Positions 1-7,153 of a stretch of 22,781 nt of DNA are shown one piece after another. Location: the NCBI GenBank assembly GCA_964407285.1, contig CAYOVG010000069.1:1-22781 (forward strand), read 5' to 3'. Below the pieces are notes generated by a model, which made no database searches, was not told the DNA's origin, and saw only the letters and a list, made by a program, of their open reading frames with translations. Within the stretch, counting starts at the first letter, position 1; every line of letters begins with the position of its first letter. A program made the position numbers and the translations under genes. This stretch comes from CAYOVG01 sp964407285 (GTDB taxonomy: Bacteria > Desulfobacterota > Syntrophobacteria > Syntrophobacterales > Syntrophobacteraceae).

Positions 1-957
1 TTCGATTTCGAGTATCGAATAGTCTTGCCGGACGGTTCGATAAAGCACGTTCAGAGCGTGGGGCGCGCCGTGAGGGACACGTCCGGCGCTGCCGTGAAGA
101 TATTCGGAACCATTCTGGACATCACGGATCGAAAGAAGGCGGAGCATGCTCTGCTGCAGGCTCGCGACGAACTCGAGAAACGCGTTCGGGAGCGTACCGC
201 GGAACTGACGGACTCGAACAGGCGGCTGAGCAGGGAGGTTGAGGAGCGCATGCGGGTCGAAGTGGCGCTACGGGAATCGGAAGGGCGTCTTCGGAACCTC
301 TCCTCCCAACTGCTGATAGCTCAGGAAGAGGAAAGAAAGAGGATAGCCGTTGAGCTTCACGACAGCATCGGAGCGTACCTGGGAGCCATTAAGTTCAGCG
401 TGGAAAACACCCTGAACCGGACAAAAGAGGGAACAGCCGGGATCGAATCCCTGGAAGCCGTCGTCCCGATGGCGCAAACCGCGATTCAGGAAGTCAGGAG
501 GATCATCACCGACCTTCGCCCGTCGATCCTGGACGACTTGGGAATCGTGGCCACTATCGGCTGGTTTTGCAGGCAGTTCGAGGCTGTCTACTCGAGCGTC
601 CGCATTGAGAAAGAAATCGGCGTCGATGAGGATGATGTGCCGGAGGCGCTCAAAATCGTCATCTTCAGAGTCGTACAGGAGGCCCTCAATAATGCGGCGA
701 AGTACAGTCGGGCGGAAACGGTGAATCTCTCCTTCGTCAGGAGAAATGGGACCTTGGAACTGGTAATCCGGGACAACGGCGTCGGGTTCGATTTGTATAC
801 TGCTCGGGAAGATCACAGAGGCGGCCTGGGGCTCACCAGCATGAAGGAACGTGTGGAACTCTCGGGCGGGAATTTTTCCATCCGTACCCGGCCGGGAGAG
901 GGTACCACGATAGATGCGTCATGGTCTGCCGATTCGCTCGACCGGCTTGCCGAATGA
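1..957 (+). CDS. PAS-containing HisKA_3 (NarL/NarX-type) sensor histidine kinase, 5' partial
   Basis: The reading frame is open from base 1, so the gene begins upstream of the window. The visible part starts inside a PAS/PAC domain (it ends with GTILDITDRKKAE, about residues 36-48 of the visible part). A charged coiled coil follows, then a HisKA_3 dimerisation domain with phospho-acceptor His in ELHDSIG (codon 358-360), and a HATPase_c domain with N box QEALNNAAKYS, G1 box DNGVGFD and G2 box GGLGLTSMKER. Such kinases autophosphorylate on His and pass the phosphate to a LuxR/NarL-type response regulator. No regulator is in the window. The glutamine of the DxxxQ phosphatase motif is replaced by Ala (codon 373-375). 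The protein resembles the kinase at 2210-3169 closely, suggesting a duplication. No membrane segment is visible in the part present. Confidence 0.92.
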   Translation, partial: FDFEYRIVLPDGSIKHVQSVGRAVRDTSGAAVKIFGTILDITDRKKAEHALLQARDELEKRVRERTAELTDSNRRLSREVEERMRVEVALRESEGRLRNLSSQLLIAQEEERKRIAVELHDSIGAYLGAIKFSVENTLNRTKEGTAGIESLEAVVPMAQTAIQEVRRIITDLRPSILDDLGIVATIGWFCRQFEAVYSSVRIEKEIGVDEDDVPEALKIVIFRVVQEALNNAAKYSRAETVNLSFVRRNGTLELVIRDNGVGFDLYTAREDHRGGLGLTSMKERVELSGGNFSIRTRPGEGTTIDASWSADSLDRLAE

Positions 958-1065
958 ATCCACGAAACGCGGCGCGACAGTGAGCGTGGAGAGGCGGCCG
1001 ACAGAAGTGGAACCGCGCCGATAAGAGGATAACCTGTCAGCTTATTCCCGTGCCTGGGGAACGTC

Positions 1066-2226
1066 ATGACCGTGAATGTCGAATCGGAGTTGAGAAAATA
1101 CGTCGTCCCGGAGATCGTTTTCGGTGAAGGCGCCCTGAGGCTGGTGGGGCAGTATGCGGCCGGCTTCGGCGCCCATAAGGCGCTCCTGGTGACCGACCCC
1201 GGGGTGTGTGCGGTCGGCTGGACAGGCGCCGTGGGGAAAGTGTTGAAGGATACCTCGATCAACTATGTGATCTTTGATGGTGTGACATCCAATCCTAAAG
1301 ATCATGAAATCATGGCCGGTGCAGCGGTCTATCAGTCCGAGAAGTGCGATATCATTGTAGCCGTCGGTGGCGGCAGCCCCATGGACTGCGCCAAGGCCAT
1401 AGGGGTTGTCGCGACCAATGGCCGGCGCGTGCTGGAGTTCGAAGGAGTGGACGAAGTGGCCGTACCCGGTCCTCCGCTCATTTGCGTGCCCACTACGGCG
1501 GGCAGTTCCGCGGACGTCTCGCAGTATGCCATAATCACCGATGTGGCGCGGGAGGTGAAGATCGCTATCATCAGCAAAACCATGGTGCCGGATGTGTCGT
1601 TGATCGACCCGGCCACCACGGTCACCATGCCTCCGGAATTGAGCGCCGCCACGGGAATCGACGCACTGGCGCACGCCCTGGAGGCGTGGGTTTCCAACGC
1701 CGGTTCGCCGCTTACAGACTTGAATGCGCTCGAAGCGGTGCGTCTGGTGTCTTGCCACCTGCCTTCCACGGTCCGGGAGTCCCGGAATATGGAGCGCCGC
1801 AACGGCATGATGTTGGGCAGCATGATGGCGGGGCTGGCATTCTCGAATGCGGGCCTGGGACTTGTTCACAGCATGTCGCATGCGTTGGGAGGGCGACTGG
1901 ATCTGCTCCACGGAGAGTGTAACGCTGTTTTGCTGGAACACGTGGTCCATTTCAATTTTGATGCAGTCGCGGACCGATACCGGACCGCGGGCCGGGCGAT
2001 GGGAGTCGAGATGCGAGGATCGCACGACGATAAGGCAAGGCTTGCGGAAGCTCTTGTCCGGTTCCGCCGGGGGGTGGGTATCCACCAAACGCTCGGTCAA
2101 CTGGGTGTGAAGCACGCCGATATCCCCGATATGGCTCGCAAGGCATTCCAGGACCCATGTCTCGCCACCAATCCCAGGCAGCCGACACTGCGAGAGATCG
2201 AGGAGATCTATGAACGAGCCCTCTGA
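1066..2226 (+). CDS. ercA: ErcA-like iron-containing alcohol dehydrogenase family protein
   Basis: This is a 386-residue group III Fe-dependent alcohol dehydrogenase. The NAD-binding GGGSPMD is at residues 101-107. Metal ligands appear complete, matching the Asp/His/His/His set of lactaldehyde reductase (D199, H203, H268, H282). The N-terminal ELRKYVVPEIVFG and the C-terminal DPCLATNPR resemble ErcA, an ADH-like protein encoded among sensor kinases that control PQQ-dependent ethanol oxidation in Pseudomonas; this match is from memory. Here too it lies between two histidine kinases and overlaps the downstream one by 17 bases, so a regulatory or accessory role is inferred. A real aldehyde/alcohol oxidoreductase activity is equally compatible with the intact active site. 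GGGGA at 1056-1060 is a suitable ribosome binding site for the ATG at 1066. Confidence in the family is very high; the ErcA assignment is somewhat less sure. Confidence 0.85.
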   Translation: MTVNVESELRKYVVPEIVFGEGALRLVGQYAAGFGAHKALLVTDPGVCAVGWTGAVGKVLKDTSINYVIFDGVTSNPKDHEIMAGAAVYQSEKCDIIVAVGGGSPMDCAKAIGVVATNGRRVLEFEGVDEVAVPGPPLICVPTTAGSSADVSQYAIITDVAREVKIAIISKTMVPDVSLIDPATTVTMPPELSAATGIDALAHALEAWVSNAGSPLTDLNALEAVRLVSCHLPSTVRESRNMERRNGMMLGSMMAGLAFSNAGLGLVHSMSHALGGRLDLLHGECNAVLLEHVVHFNFDAVADRYRTAGRAMGVEMRGSHDDKARLAEALVRFRRGVGIHQTLGQLGVKHADIPDMARKAFQDPCLATNPRQPTLREIEEIYERAL

Positions 2227-3169
2227 CGAACGAACGGACCGGAGCGCAATCCGGGCAAAGATCATGGGACTTGGGGAGCGAGCCATCCGCAAGAGCTATT
2301 ATCCCCAGTTGCAGGCCCGTATCAGGGAATTGGAAGAGAAATCAACAACCCTCGTGAAAATGAGGGATGCGCTGCAGCATGCTCACGATACGCTCGAACG
2401 GCGGGTTGAAGAGCGTACCGCGGAACTGGCGGCGTCCAACAGGAAGCTGGAAAAGGAAATCGTGGAACGCAAGAGGGTGGAAGATGCCTTGAGGGAGTCC
2501 AGAAAGCAACTCAAATCCCTCTCTTCTCAATTGGTGAGGGATCAAGAACGCGAGAGGAAACGCATCGCCAATGAGATTCACGACCGTATCGGACAACCTT
2601 TGCATGCCGTCAAGATCGGAGTGGCCGGGCTCCGGCGCCGGGATGACGCGCTTGCGAAGGGGGAGAAGTCGCTCGATGGATTGCTTTCCATGATCGATTT
2701 CGTCATCGAAGAAGTCCGGAATATCTATACGGGCTTAAGGCCGTCCCTTCTCGACGATTTGGGCATCCTTGCCGCCGTCAACTGGTTTCTGCGGGAGTTC
2801 AAGAAGGCGTATCCGGATATCGGGGTTGAAGAGCAGATAAGCATCCAGGAAGAGAGAGTGCCTGAACCCATAAAAACTGTCATTTTCCGGGTGTTGCAGG
2901 CGACTCTGGACAACGTCGCGCGGCATGGCAGGGCAAAAACCGTGCACATCTCCCTGCAAGAAAAAGGTGACGGCATTTGGTTCATGATCCGGGACGATGG
3001 GGTGGGGTTCGACCTCGAGGATGCGTCCTTCGGGGTGGATGACCAGATGGGGTTGGGACTGGCCACCATGCAGGAGCAGGTCGAATCCTCGGGCGGCATT
3101 TTCACCGTAAAATCCGTCAAGGGGGTGGGAACTATCGTACGAGTCCACTGGCGGATCCGGGGAGGATGA
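2210..3169 (+). CDS. Soluble HisKA_3 (NarL/NarX-type) sensor histidine kinase
   Basis: The product has 319 residues. There is no membrane segment and no obvious PAS domain; the first ~100 residues are charged and mostly coiled coil. A HisKA_3 domain follows with His124 in EIHDRIGQ, then a HATPase_c domain with N box QATLDNVARHG, G1 box DDGVGFD and G2 box MGLGLATMQEQ. It keeps the DxxxQ phosphatase motif (D125, Q129), unlike the kinase at the left edge. Start choice: AGGAG at 2201-2205 lies four bases before the ATG, and the gene overlaps ercA by 17 bases, so the two are probably translationally coupled. With no sensor domain of its own, it may receive its signal from a partner such as the ErcA-like protein or the other kinase (inference). 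The phosphorylation target is not in the window. Confidence 0.92.
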   Translation: MNEPSDERTDRSAIRAKIMGLGERAIRKSYYPQLQARIRELEEKSTTLVKMRDALQHAHDTLERRVEERTAELAASNRKLEKEIVERKRVEDALRESRKQLKSLSSQLVRDQERERKRIANEIHDRIGQPLHAVKIGVAGLRRRDDALAKGEKSLDGLLSMIDFVIEEVRNIYTGLRPSLLDDLGILAAVNWFLREFKKAYPDIGVEEQISIQEERVPEPIKTVIFRVLQATLDNVARHGRAKTVHISLQEKGDGIWFMIRDDGVGFDLEDASFGVDDQMGLGLATMQEQVESSGGIFTVKSVKGVGTIVRVHWRIRGG

Positions 3170-3909
3170 GGATTTTTCCTTATTTTTCCGGCGAAATGTG
3201 TTTAACTGTTAATTATATATCTAACAAGGGCCTTGGGGGGAGTCCGAGACCGACCGTTGGTCTCCAAGGCCGGATCGGTCTGCTCCACGAGAGCCATGTT
3301 TGGGTGCATGACTCCTGTCGTGCTGTCGGGGTCATAAGCGTATCCGACACCATCAGGCCGGAAGCCGTGGAGACGGTCGGGCGCCTTTGTTCGATGGGAA
3401 TGAAGCACGTGGGTCTTCTTTCGGGGGACCATGAAAAGTCCGCCTGCCTGGTCGCCGAAGCGGTGGGGCTCACCGACGCCTGGGCCGACATGAAACCGGA
3501 GGACAAGCTGAGGATAATCAACGAACTCCAGGCCGGAGGGCGCAAAGTCATCTTCGTGGGAGACGGCATCAACGATGCTCCCGCTCTTGCCGCCGCGAAC
3601 GCGGGAATCGCCATGGGGGCGGCCGGAACGGACGTGGCGCTGGAGACGGCGGATATCGCTCTCATGAACGACGATGTGGCCGGTGTCCCCTTCCTGGTGA
3701 GACTCAGCCGGCGTATGATCGCCATCATCAGGATCAACCTGGTGTTCGGCCTCGTCTTCAATGCCCTTGCGGTTCTAGCGGGAGGCGGGAGATACTTGAG
3801 TCCCGTTATGGGCGCTTTGGTTCACAATATCGGATCCGTGCTGGTGGTGCTGGTGTCGGCGAGCCTTGCTTTCTTCGAGGGCCGCTCGGGAAGACCCGCG
3901 CCGGCATGA
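3166..3909 (+). pseudogene. C-terminal remnant of a P1B-type heavy-metal ATPase
   Basis: The 247-codon frame matches only the last third of a metal-transporting P1B ATPase. Present are GVISVSDTIRPEA (residues 55-67), the HAD motif SGD (86-88), a motif III Lys in KPEDKLRII, the hinge GDGINDAPA (132-140), and the final two membrane helices (about 186-205 and 212-236) with the HNIGSVLVV ion-path motif. Missing are all upstream membrane helices, the CPx motif, the actuator domain and the DKTGT phosphorylation site, so it cannot pump. The first ~45 residues look unrelated and are encoded in unusually AT-rich DNA (about 3170-3232), which marks the probable breakpoint. The ATG overlaps the stop of the kinase gene, with GGGGAGG directly against it, a poor spacing. 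It is probably a decayed gene; a translated truncated membrane protein cannot be excluded. Confidence 0.75.
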
Positions 3910-4057
3910 CCGCATGACGTTGGGCAAGTGGAACCGCGCGCGCTGTCGGTTGAAGGAACCGGAGACTCCGCCTGCGCGCGCCGCTTCCCGGCCTGCATGA
4001 CGGCATGAATGCGGGAGATGAAATCCGGGAATTGCCGCTCGACAAGGGGCCTTCGGA

Positions 4058-4747
4058 GTGAAGCATATCTTTGGACGTTTTGCGGGAAATCTCCAGCGTT
4101 TCGCGGGAAGACGGGAACTGGTCATCTTGCTGGCCGGATTGTTGGTGGTAGCCGGCGCATGGGGATTCATCGAACTTGCCGACGAGGTGATGGAAGGAGA
4201 GACCCGGCAGTTCGACGAATGGGCCGTACGGGTGTTGCGGCAGCCCGACAATCCCGCGCTTGCGCGCGGTCCCCTGTGGCTGCTTCAGGCGGCCAGGGAC
4301 ATTTCCGCCCTGGGTGGCTACACCGTCCTGACTTGCATAGTCGTCATTGTTGTGGGTTTTCTCGCAATACAGCGCAACTACAGGACGATGTGGCTGATCT
4401 TGCTCAGTACAACCAGCGGGGTGGTCCTGAGCAATGTTCTCAAGATTTTCTACGCCAGAGAACGCCCCGATATCCCTCATCTGACATACGCCGTTTCGGC
4501 AAGCCTGCCCAGCGGGCACGCCATGCTTTCGGCGATCGTCTACCTGACCCTGGGCACCCTGCTGTCGGGGATGGAACCGAAGCGCACGATGAGGATCTAT
4601 CTGCTGGCAACGGCAATGTTGCTGACCTTTATGGTTGGGCTCAGCCGAGTTTACCTCGGCGTCCATTATCCGACCGACGTTCTGGCGGGTTGGACCGCCG
4701 GCCTGGTTTGGGCCCTATTTTGCTGGATGGTTTCCAGGTACATCTAG
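4058..4747 (+). CDS. PAP2-family membrane phosphatase (undecaprenyl-diphosphatase/PgpB-like)
   Basis: A 229-residue integral membrane protein with about five or six hydrophobic segments. The complete phosphatidic-acid-phosphatase signature is visible: KX6RP (K129 to R135-P136), PSGH (151-154) and SRX5HX3D (S196, R197, H203, D207). These form the active site that removes phosphate from lipid phosphates such as undecaprenyl diphosphate, phosphatidylglycerol phosphate or phosphatidic acid, usually on the periplasmic face. Which substrate applies cannot be told from sequence. The start is a GTG at 4058, with AAGGGG at 4044-4049 eight bases upstream. It lies 18 bases from the convergent stop of the YkgJ-like gene. 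The upstream ATPase remnant gives no functional clue. Confidence 0.9.
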   Translation: MKHIFGRFAGNLQRFAGRRELVILLAGLLVVAGAWGFIELADEVMEGETRQFDEWAVRVLRQPDNPALARGPLWLLQAARDISALGGYTVLTCIVVIVVGFLAIQRNYRTMWLILLSTTSGVVLSNVLKIFYARERPDIPHLTYAVSASLPSGHAMLSAIVYLTLGTLLSGMEPKRTMRIYLLATAMLLTFMVGLSRVYLGVHYPTDVLAGWTAGLVWALFCWMVSRYI

Positions 4748-4765
4748 CGAGAGGCGATAAGGGAA

Positions 4766-5299
4766 CTACGGCGGGGGGGCGGTTATATCCCGGCTTTGCG
4801 GGAGTTGAGTGAAAATCAGGTCCAGCCGGTCCGGATCGACCTCCATTGCAGGAAGCAGTTCCTCGGCAGTACCGGCTTCCCGCAGGGCGAGGCGCAGGTC
4901 GTCGGGAAAGACGTGGAGTTGCGAACCGAAGAACCAGAACGGGTAAATGCGGCAGAAAAGCGGCCTTGCGCCGGCGGGCAGCAGGCGCCCGTCGTTGCGA
5001 AGGAGGGCGCAACGGTCCGCGATCGTTAGGAGTTCGTAGTGCCGGCCGCCGGAGGGAAACGCGCGGTGGACGCCTTCCGGGCAGCCGGGGAAAAGATAGA
5101 GCACTTTTTCGATGAAATCCGCGGTATTGGATTTTATGACACTGAAATAGCGGCGTTCCATTCCGGAGAAGCCTGCAATGGCTTCCGCCTCGCATCCGGA
5201 CAGGGGCGGCAATATGCCATCCCCCATGTCCGGATGTACTCTGCAGCATGAATCGCCCAGCATGTCACGGCGGGCGCGGACGCTTCGTTCGATTTCCAC
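4766..5299 (-). CDS. YkgJ-like cysteine-cluster protein (putative Zn/Fe-chelating)
   Basis: This is the last gene of the minus-strand ruv operon, about 177 residues from a GTG at 5299 that has GGGGA six to seven bases upstream. An ATG at 5263 and a TTG at 5350 are alternatives, so the start is uncertain. Features pointing to the YkgJ (CxxCxxCC) family are a Cys pair near the N-terminus (C18, C19), further Cys at 36, 73 and 97, and the characteristic ending ARPLFCRIYPFWFF (Cys116). The first cluster is weaker than the family norm because the CxxCG part is missing. Such proteins are presumed to bind zinc or an iron-sulfur cluster; their role is unknown. Its position directly after ruvB suggests co-transcription but gives no direct functional link. 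The identification rests mainly on the C-terminal motif. Confidence 0.6.
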   Translation of the reverse strand: MEIERSVRARRDMLGDSCCRVHPDMGDGILPPLSGCEAEAIAGFSGMERRYFSVIKSNTADFIEKVLYLFPGCPEGVHRAFPSGGRHYELLTIADRCALLRNDGRLLPAGARPLFCRIYPFWFFGSQLHVFPDDLRLALREAGTAEELLPAMEVDPDRLDLIFTQLPQSRDITAPPP

Positions 5300-5372
5300 C
5301 CGTGTTCCCCGTCCCCGTATACGGGCTCCGCACGGCGCGTACAGCAGCAAAACCGCGCGATGCCGAACACAG

Positions 5373-6398
5373 CTAAAACAGCCGCAGTTGGTGTTCCGAG
5401 CGGTAGGGGACCCCCATGTGCTCGAATGCCCTCTTCGTGGCGACGCGCCCCCGCGGGGTCTTCTTCAGGAAGCCTTCCTGGATCATGTAGGGTTCGTAGA
5501 CGTCCTCGATGGTGTCCTTTTCCTCCGAGACGGCTGCGGCGAGGGTATCGATCCCGATCGGGCCGCCATCGTATTTCTCTATGATCGTGCTCAAAATCCT
5601 CCGGTCCATGCGGTCGAAGCCCAAAGCGTCCACGTCGAGCATGTCGAGCGCCTGGTCCGCCACTTCGCAGGTGATCTTGCCGTCGGCGCGGACCTGCGCG
5701 TAATCGCGCACGCGGCGAAGGAGCCGGTTGGCGATGCGGGGAGTGCCCCTGGAGCGCCTGGCGATTTCCTGCGCTCCCAGGTCATCGACGGCGATCCCCA
5801 GGATGCGGGAGGAGCGGAGCACGATTTCCTTGAGTTCTTCCACTTTGTAGAATTCGAGTCTCAGGGAGACGCCGAAGCGGTCCCGAAGGGGAGGGGAGAG
5901 GAGTCCCGCGCGAGTTGTGGCCCCTACCAGGGTAAAATGGGGGATGTCCAGCTTGATGGTGCGAGCGGACGGTCCCTGTCCGATGATTATGTCCAGCTTG
6001 AAATCTTCCATGGCGGGATAGAGGATCTCCTCCACCACGTGGTTCAGCCGGTGTATTTCGTCGATAAAAAGGACCTCCCGCGGTTCCAGGTTGGTGAGTA
6101 TCGCGGCCAGGTCTCCGGGGCGCTCTATGACGGGGCCGGAAGTGCTCCTGAGGTTCACTCCCAACTCGCAGCTTATGATATTGGCGAGCGAGGTCTTCCC
6201 GAGGCCCGGATAGCCGTGCAGGAGGACGTGGTCCAGGGATTCCCCGCGATGTACGGCGGCCTGGATGAAGATCTTCAAGTTTTCCTTGACGTTCGTTTGC
6301 CCGATGTAATCGTCCAGGCGCCTGGGGCGGAGATTGTTCTCCAGGGGGAGATCTTCCTCCTTGCGCTCCGGTTCGATCAGCCGTTCGGCCGTATCCAT
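5373..6398 (-). CDS. ruvB: Holliday junction branch-migration helicase RuvB
   Basis: 341 residues, the usual RuvB length. It is the AAA+ motor that, with RuvA, drives branch migration of Holliday junctions in recombinational repair. Visible are the N-terminal LRPRRLDDYIGQ, Walker A GYPGLGKTS (62-70), Walker B VLFIDEIHR (109-117), the sensor region VGATTRAGLLSPPLRDRFG, and the C-terminal winged helix ending near RSEHQLRLF. The Walker A carries Tyr where nearly all RuvB proteins have Pro (GPPGLGKT), a mild oddity. The start is the ATG at 6398, preceded by AGGAAGG at good spacing. The frame stays open 32 codons further upstream, but those codons encode a hydrophobic stretch lying in the ruvA-ruvB spacer and are rejected. 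The gene is part of the yebC-ruvCAB cluster. Confidence 0.98.
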   Translation of the reverse strand: MDTAERLIEPERKEEDLPLENNLRPRRLDDYIGQTNVKENLKIFIQAAVHRGESLDHVLLHGYPGLGKTSLANIISCELGVNLRSTSGPVIERPGDLAAILTNLEPREVLFIDEIHRLNHVVEEILYPAMEDFKLDIIIGQGPSARTIKLDIPHFTLVGATTRAGLLSPPLRDRFGVSLRLEFYKVEELKEIVLRSSRILGIAVDDLGAQEIARRSRGTPRIANRLLRRVRDYAQVRADGKITCEVADQALDMLDVDALGFDRMDRRILSTIIEKYDGGPIGIDTLAAAVSEEKDTIEDVYEPYMIQEGFLKKTPRGRVATKRAFEHMGVPYRSEHQLRLF

Positions 6399-6446
6399 AT
6401 CTGTTACCTTCCTGCTTTTCTTTTTCGACGGAATTGACGGGATGAT

Positions 6447-6517
6447 CAGGATCAACAGGAATGGAAACAGGCCAAACGAAAAATATCCTGCCAATTCTGC
6501 AAATCCTGTCGATCCTG
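6447..6517. repeat. CAGGAT-type imperfect inverted repeat in the ruvA-ruvB spacer
   Basis: The arms CAGGATCAACAGGAAT (6447-6462) and AATCCTGTCGATCCTG (6502-6517) match at 14 of 16 positions as an inverted repeat. Additional CAGG/CCTG words lie between them (for example near 6468 and 6487). Runs of CAGGAT-like units are commonly found in bacterial intergenic repeats. Here the element separates ruvA from ruvB by 158 bases, whereas ruvC and ruvA abut. In RNA it could fold into a hairpin within the operon transcript. There is no U-tract, so it is not an obvious terminator. Confidence 0.6.
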
Positions 6518-6556
6518 TCCAAGGGGAGCCGACGGGTTTCCGCCGTTTTGCACTCG

Positions 6557-7153
6557 TTAAGCCAGTCGCCGCAAAGCATCCTTGAGGAGCATGTCGAGCG
6601 GCGGTTCGTCGCCCAGGCCTGTCCTTGCCCCCTGCAATGCCTTTTCCGCTTCCGGCGCTTTGTATCCGAGGTTCAGCAACGCTGAAAAGGCGTCGGTATA
6701 GACGCCGGATTCCTCCTGAACGGAGACGGCCTGTTCTTCCTCGCCCTCCTGGAGCTTCAGTTTATCCTTCAGTTCCAGGATTATGCGTTCGGCGATCTTC
6801 TTTCCCACTCCGGGAATGCCCTGCATGCGGCGGCGGTCCTGCTGAATCACCACGCGGCGCAGTTCATCCGGGTTGATACCCGACAGTATATTCGCGGCCA
6901 GCCGGGGTCCCACTCCGTTTACGGTGATGAGATGGAGAAACATCTCCTTTTCCGCCATGGTACGGAAGCCGTACAGTTGCAGGGTATCTTCCCGGACATG
7001 GGTGTAGATGTTCAGAGAGGTCGTTTGTCCGGGGTCCGGAAGGTCGTAGAAAGTGCTGAGCGGCACCTGTACGCAGTATCCCACGCCATGAGCATCGATA
7101 ACGACGTAATCGGGGGATTTGAAGTGAAGCTTTCCTTCCAGGCGGCAGATCAT
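6557..7153 (-). CDS. ruvA: Holliday junction DNA-binding protein RuvA
   Basis: 198 residues, normal for RuvA, which forms tetramers that hold the four-way junction open and recruit RuvB. The N-terminal OB-fold domain begins MICRLEGKL. Helix-hairpin-helix motifs are seen at LITVNGVGPRLAANIL and IPGVGKKIAERIILELKDKL. A short acidic linker leads to the C-terminal RuvB-binding domain (DAFSALLNLGYKAPEAEKAL). The ATG at 7153 directly follows the ruvC TAA (7154-7156), a head-to-tail junction implying tight translational coupling. A 158-base spacer with an inverted repeat separates it from ruvB. Confidence 0.98.
   Translation of the reverse strand: MICRLEGKLHFKSPDYVVIDAHGVGYCVQVPLSTFYDLPDPGQTTSLNIYTHVREDTLQLYGFRTMAEKEMFLHLITVNGVGPRLAANILSGINPDELRRVVIQQDRRRMQGIPGVGKKIAERIILELKDKLKLQEGEEEQAVSVQEESGVYTDAFSALLNLGYKAPEAEKALQGARTGLGDEPPLDMLLKDALRRLA

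Noticed and set aside
1042..2292. 416-codon open frame antisense to the ErcA-like gene
   Set aside because: It mirrors a high-GC coding frame on the other strand, its product resembles no family, and the sense gene has intact motifs.
3905..4008. Direct repeat CATGACCGCATGA / CATGACGGCATGA flanking a GC-rich stretch before the PAP2 gene
   Set aside because: Only 13 bases with one mismatch and low complexity (CATGA words); could be chance, and no insertion sequence is present between the copies.
5178..6437. 419-codon open frame antisense to ruvB
   Set aside because: Shadow of the ruvB codon pattern; no recognisable domains; rich in residues typical of reversed GC-rich codons.
6399..6494. 32-residue hydrophobic N-terminal extension of RuvB
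   Set aside because: It lies in the repeat-containing spacer; the internal ATG at 6398 has a good ribosome binding site and matches the RuvB N-terminus.
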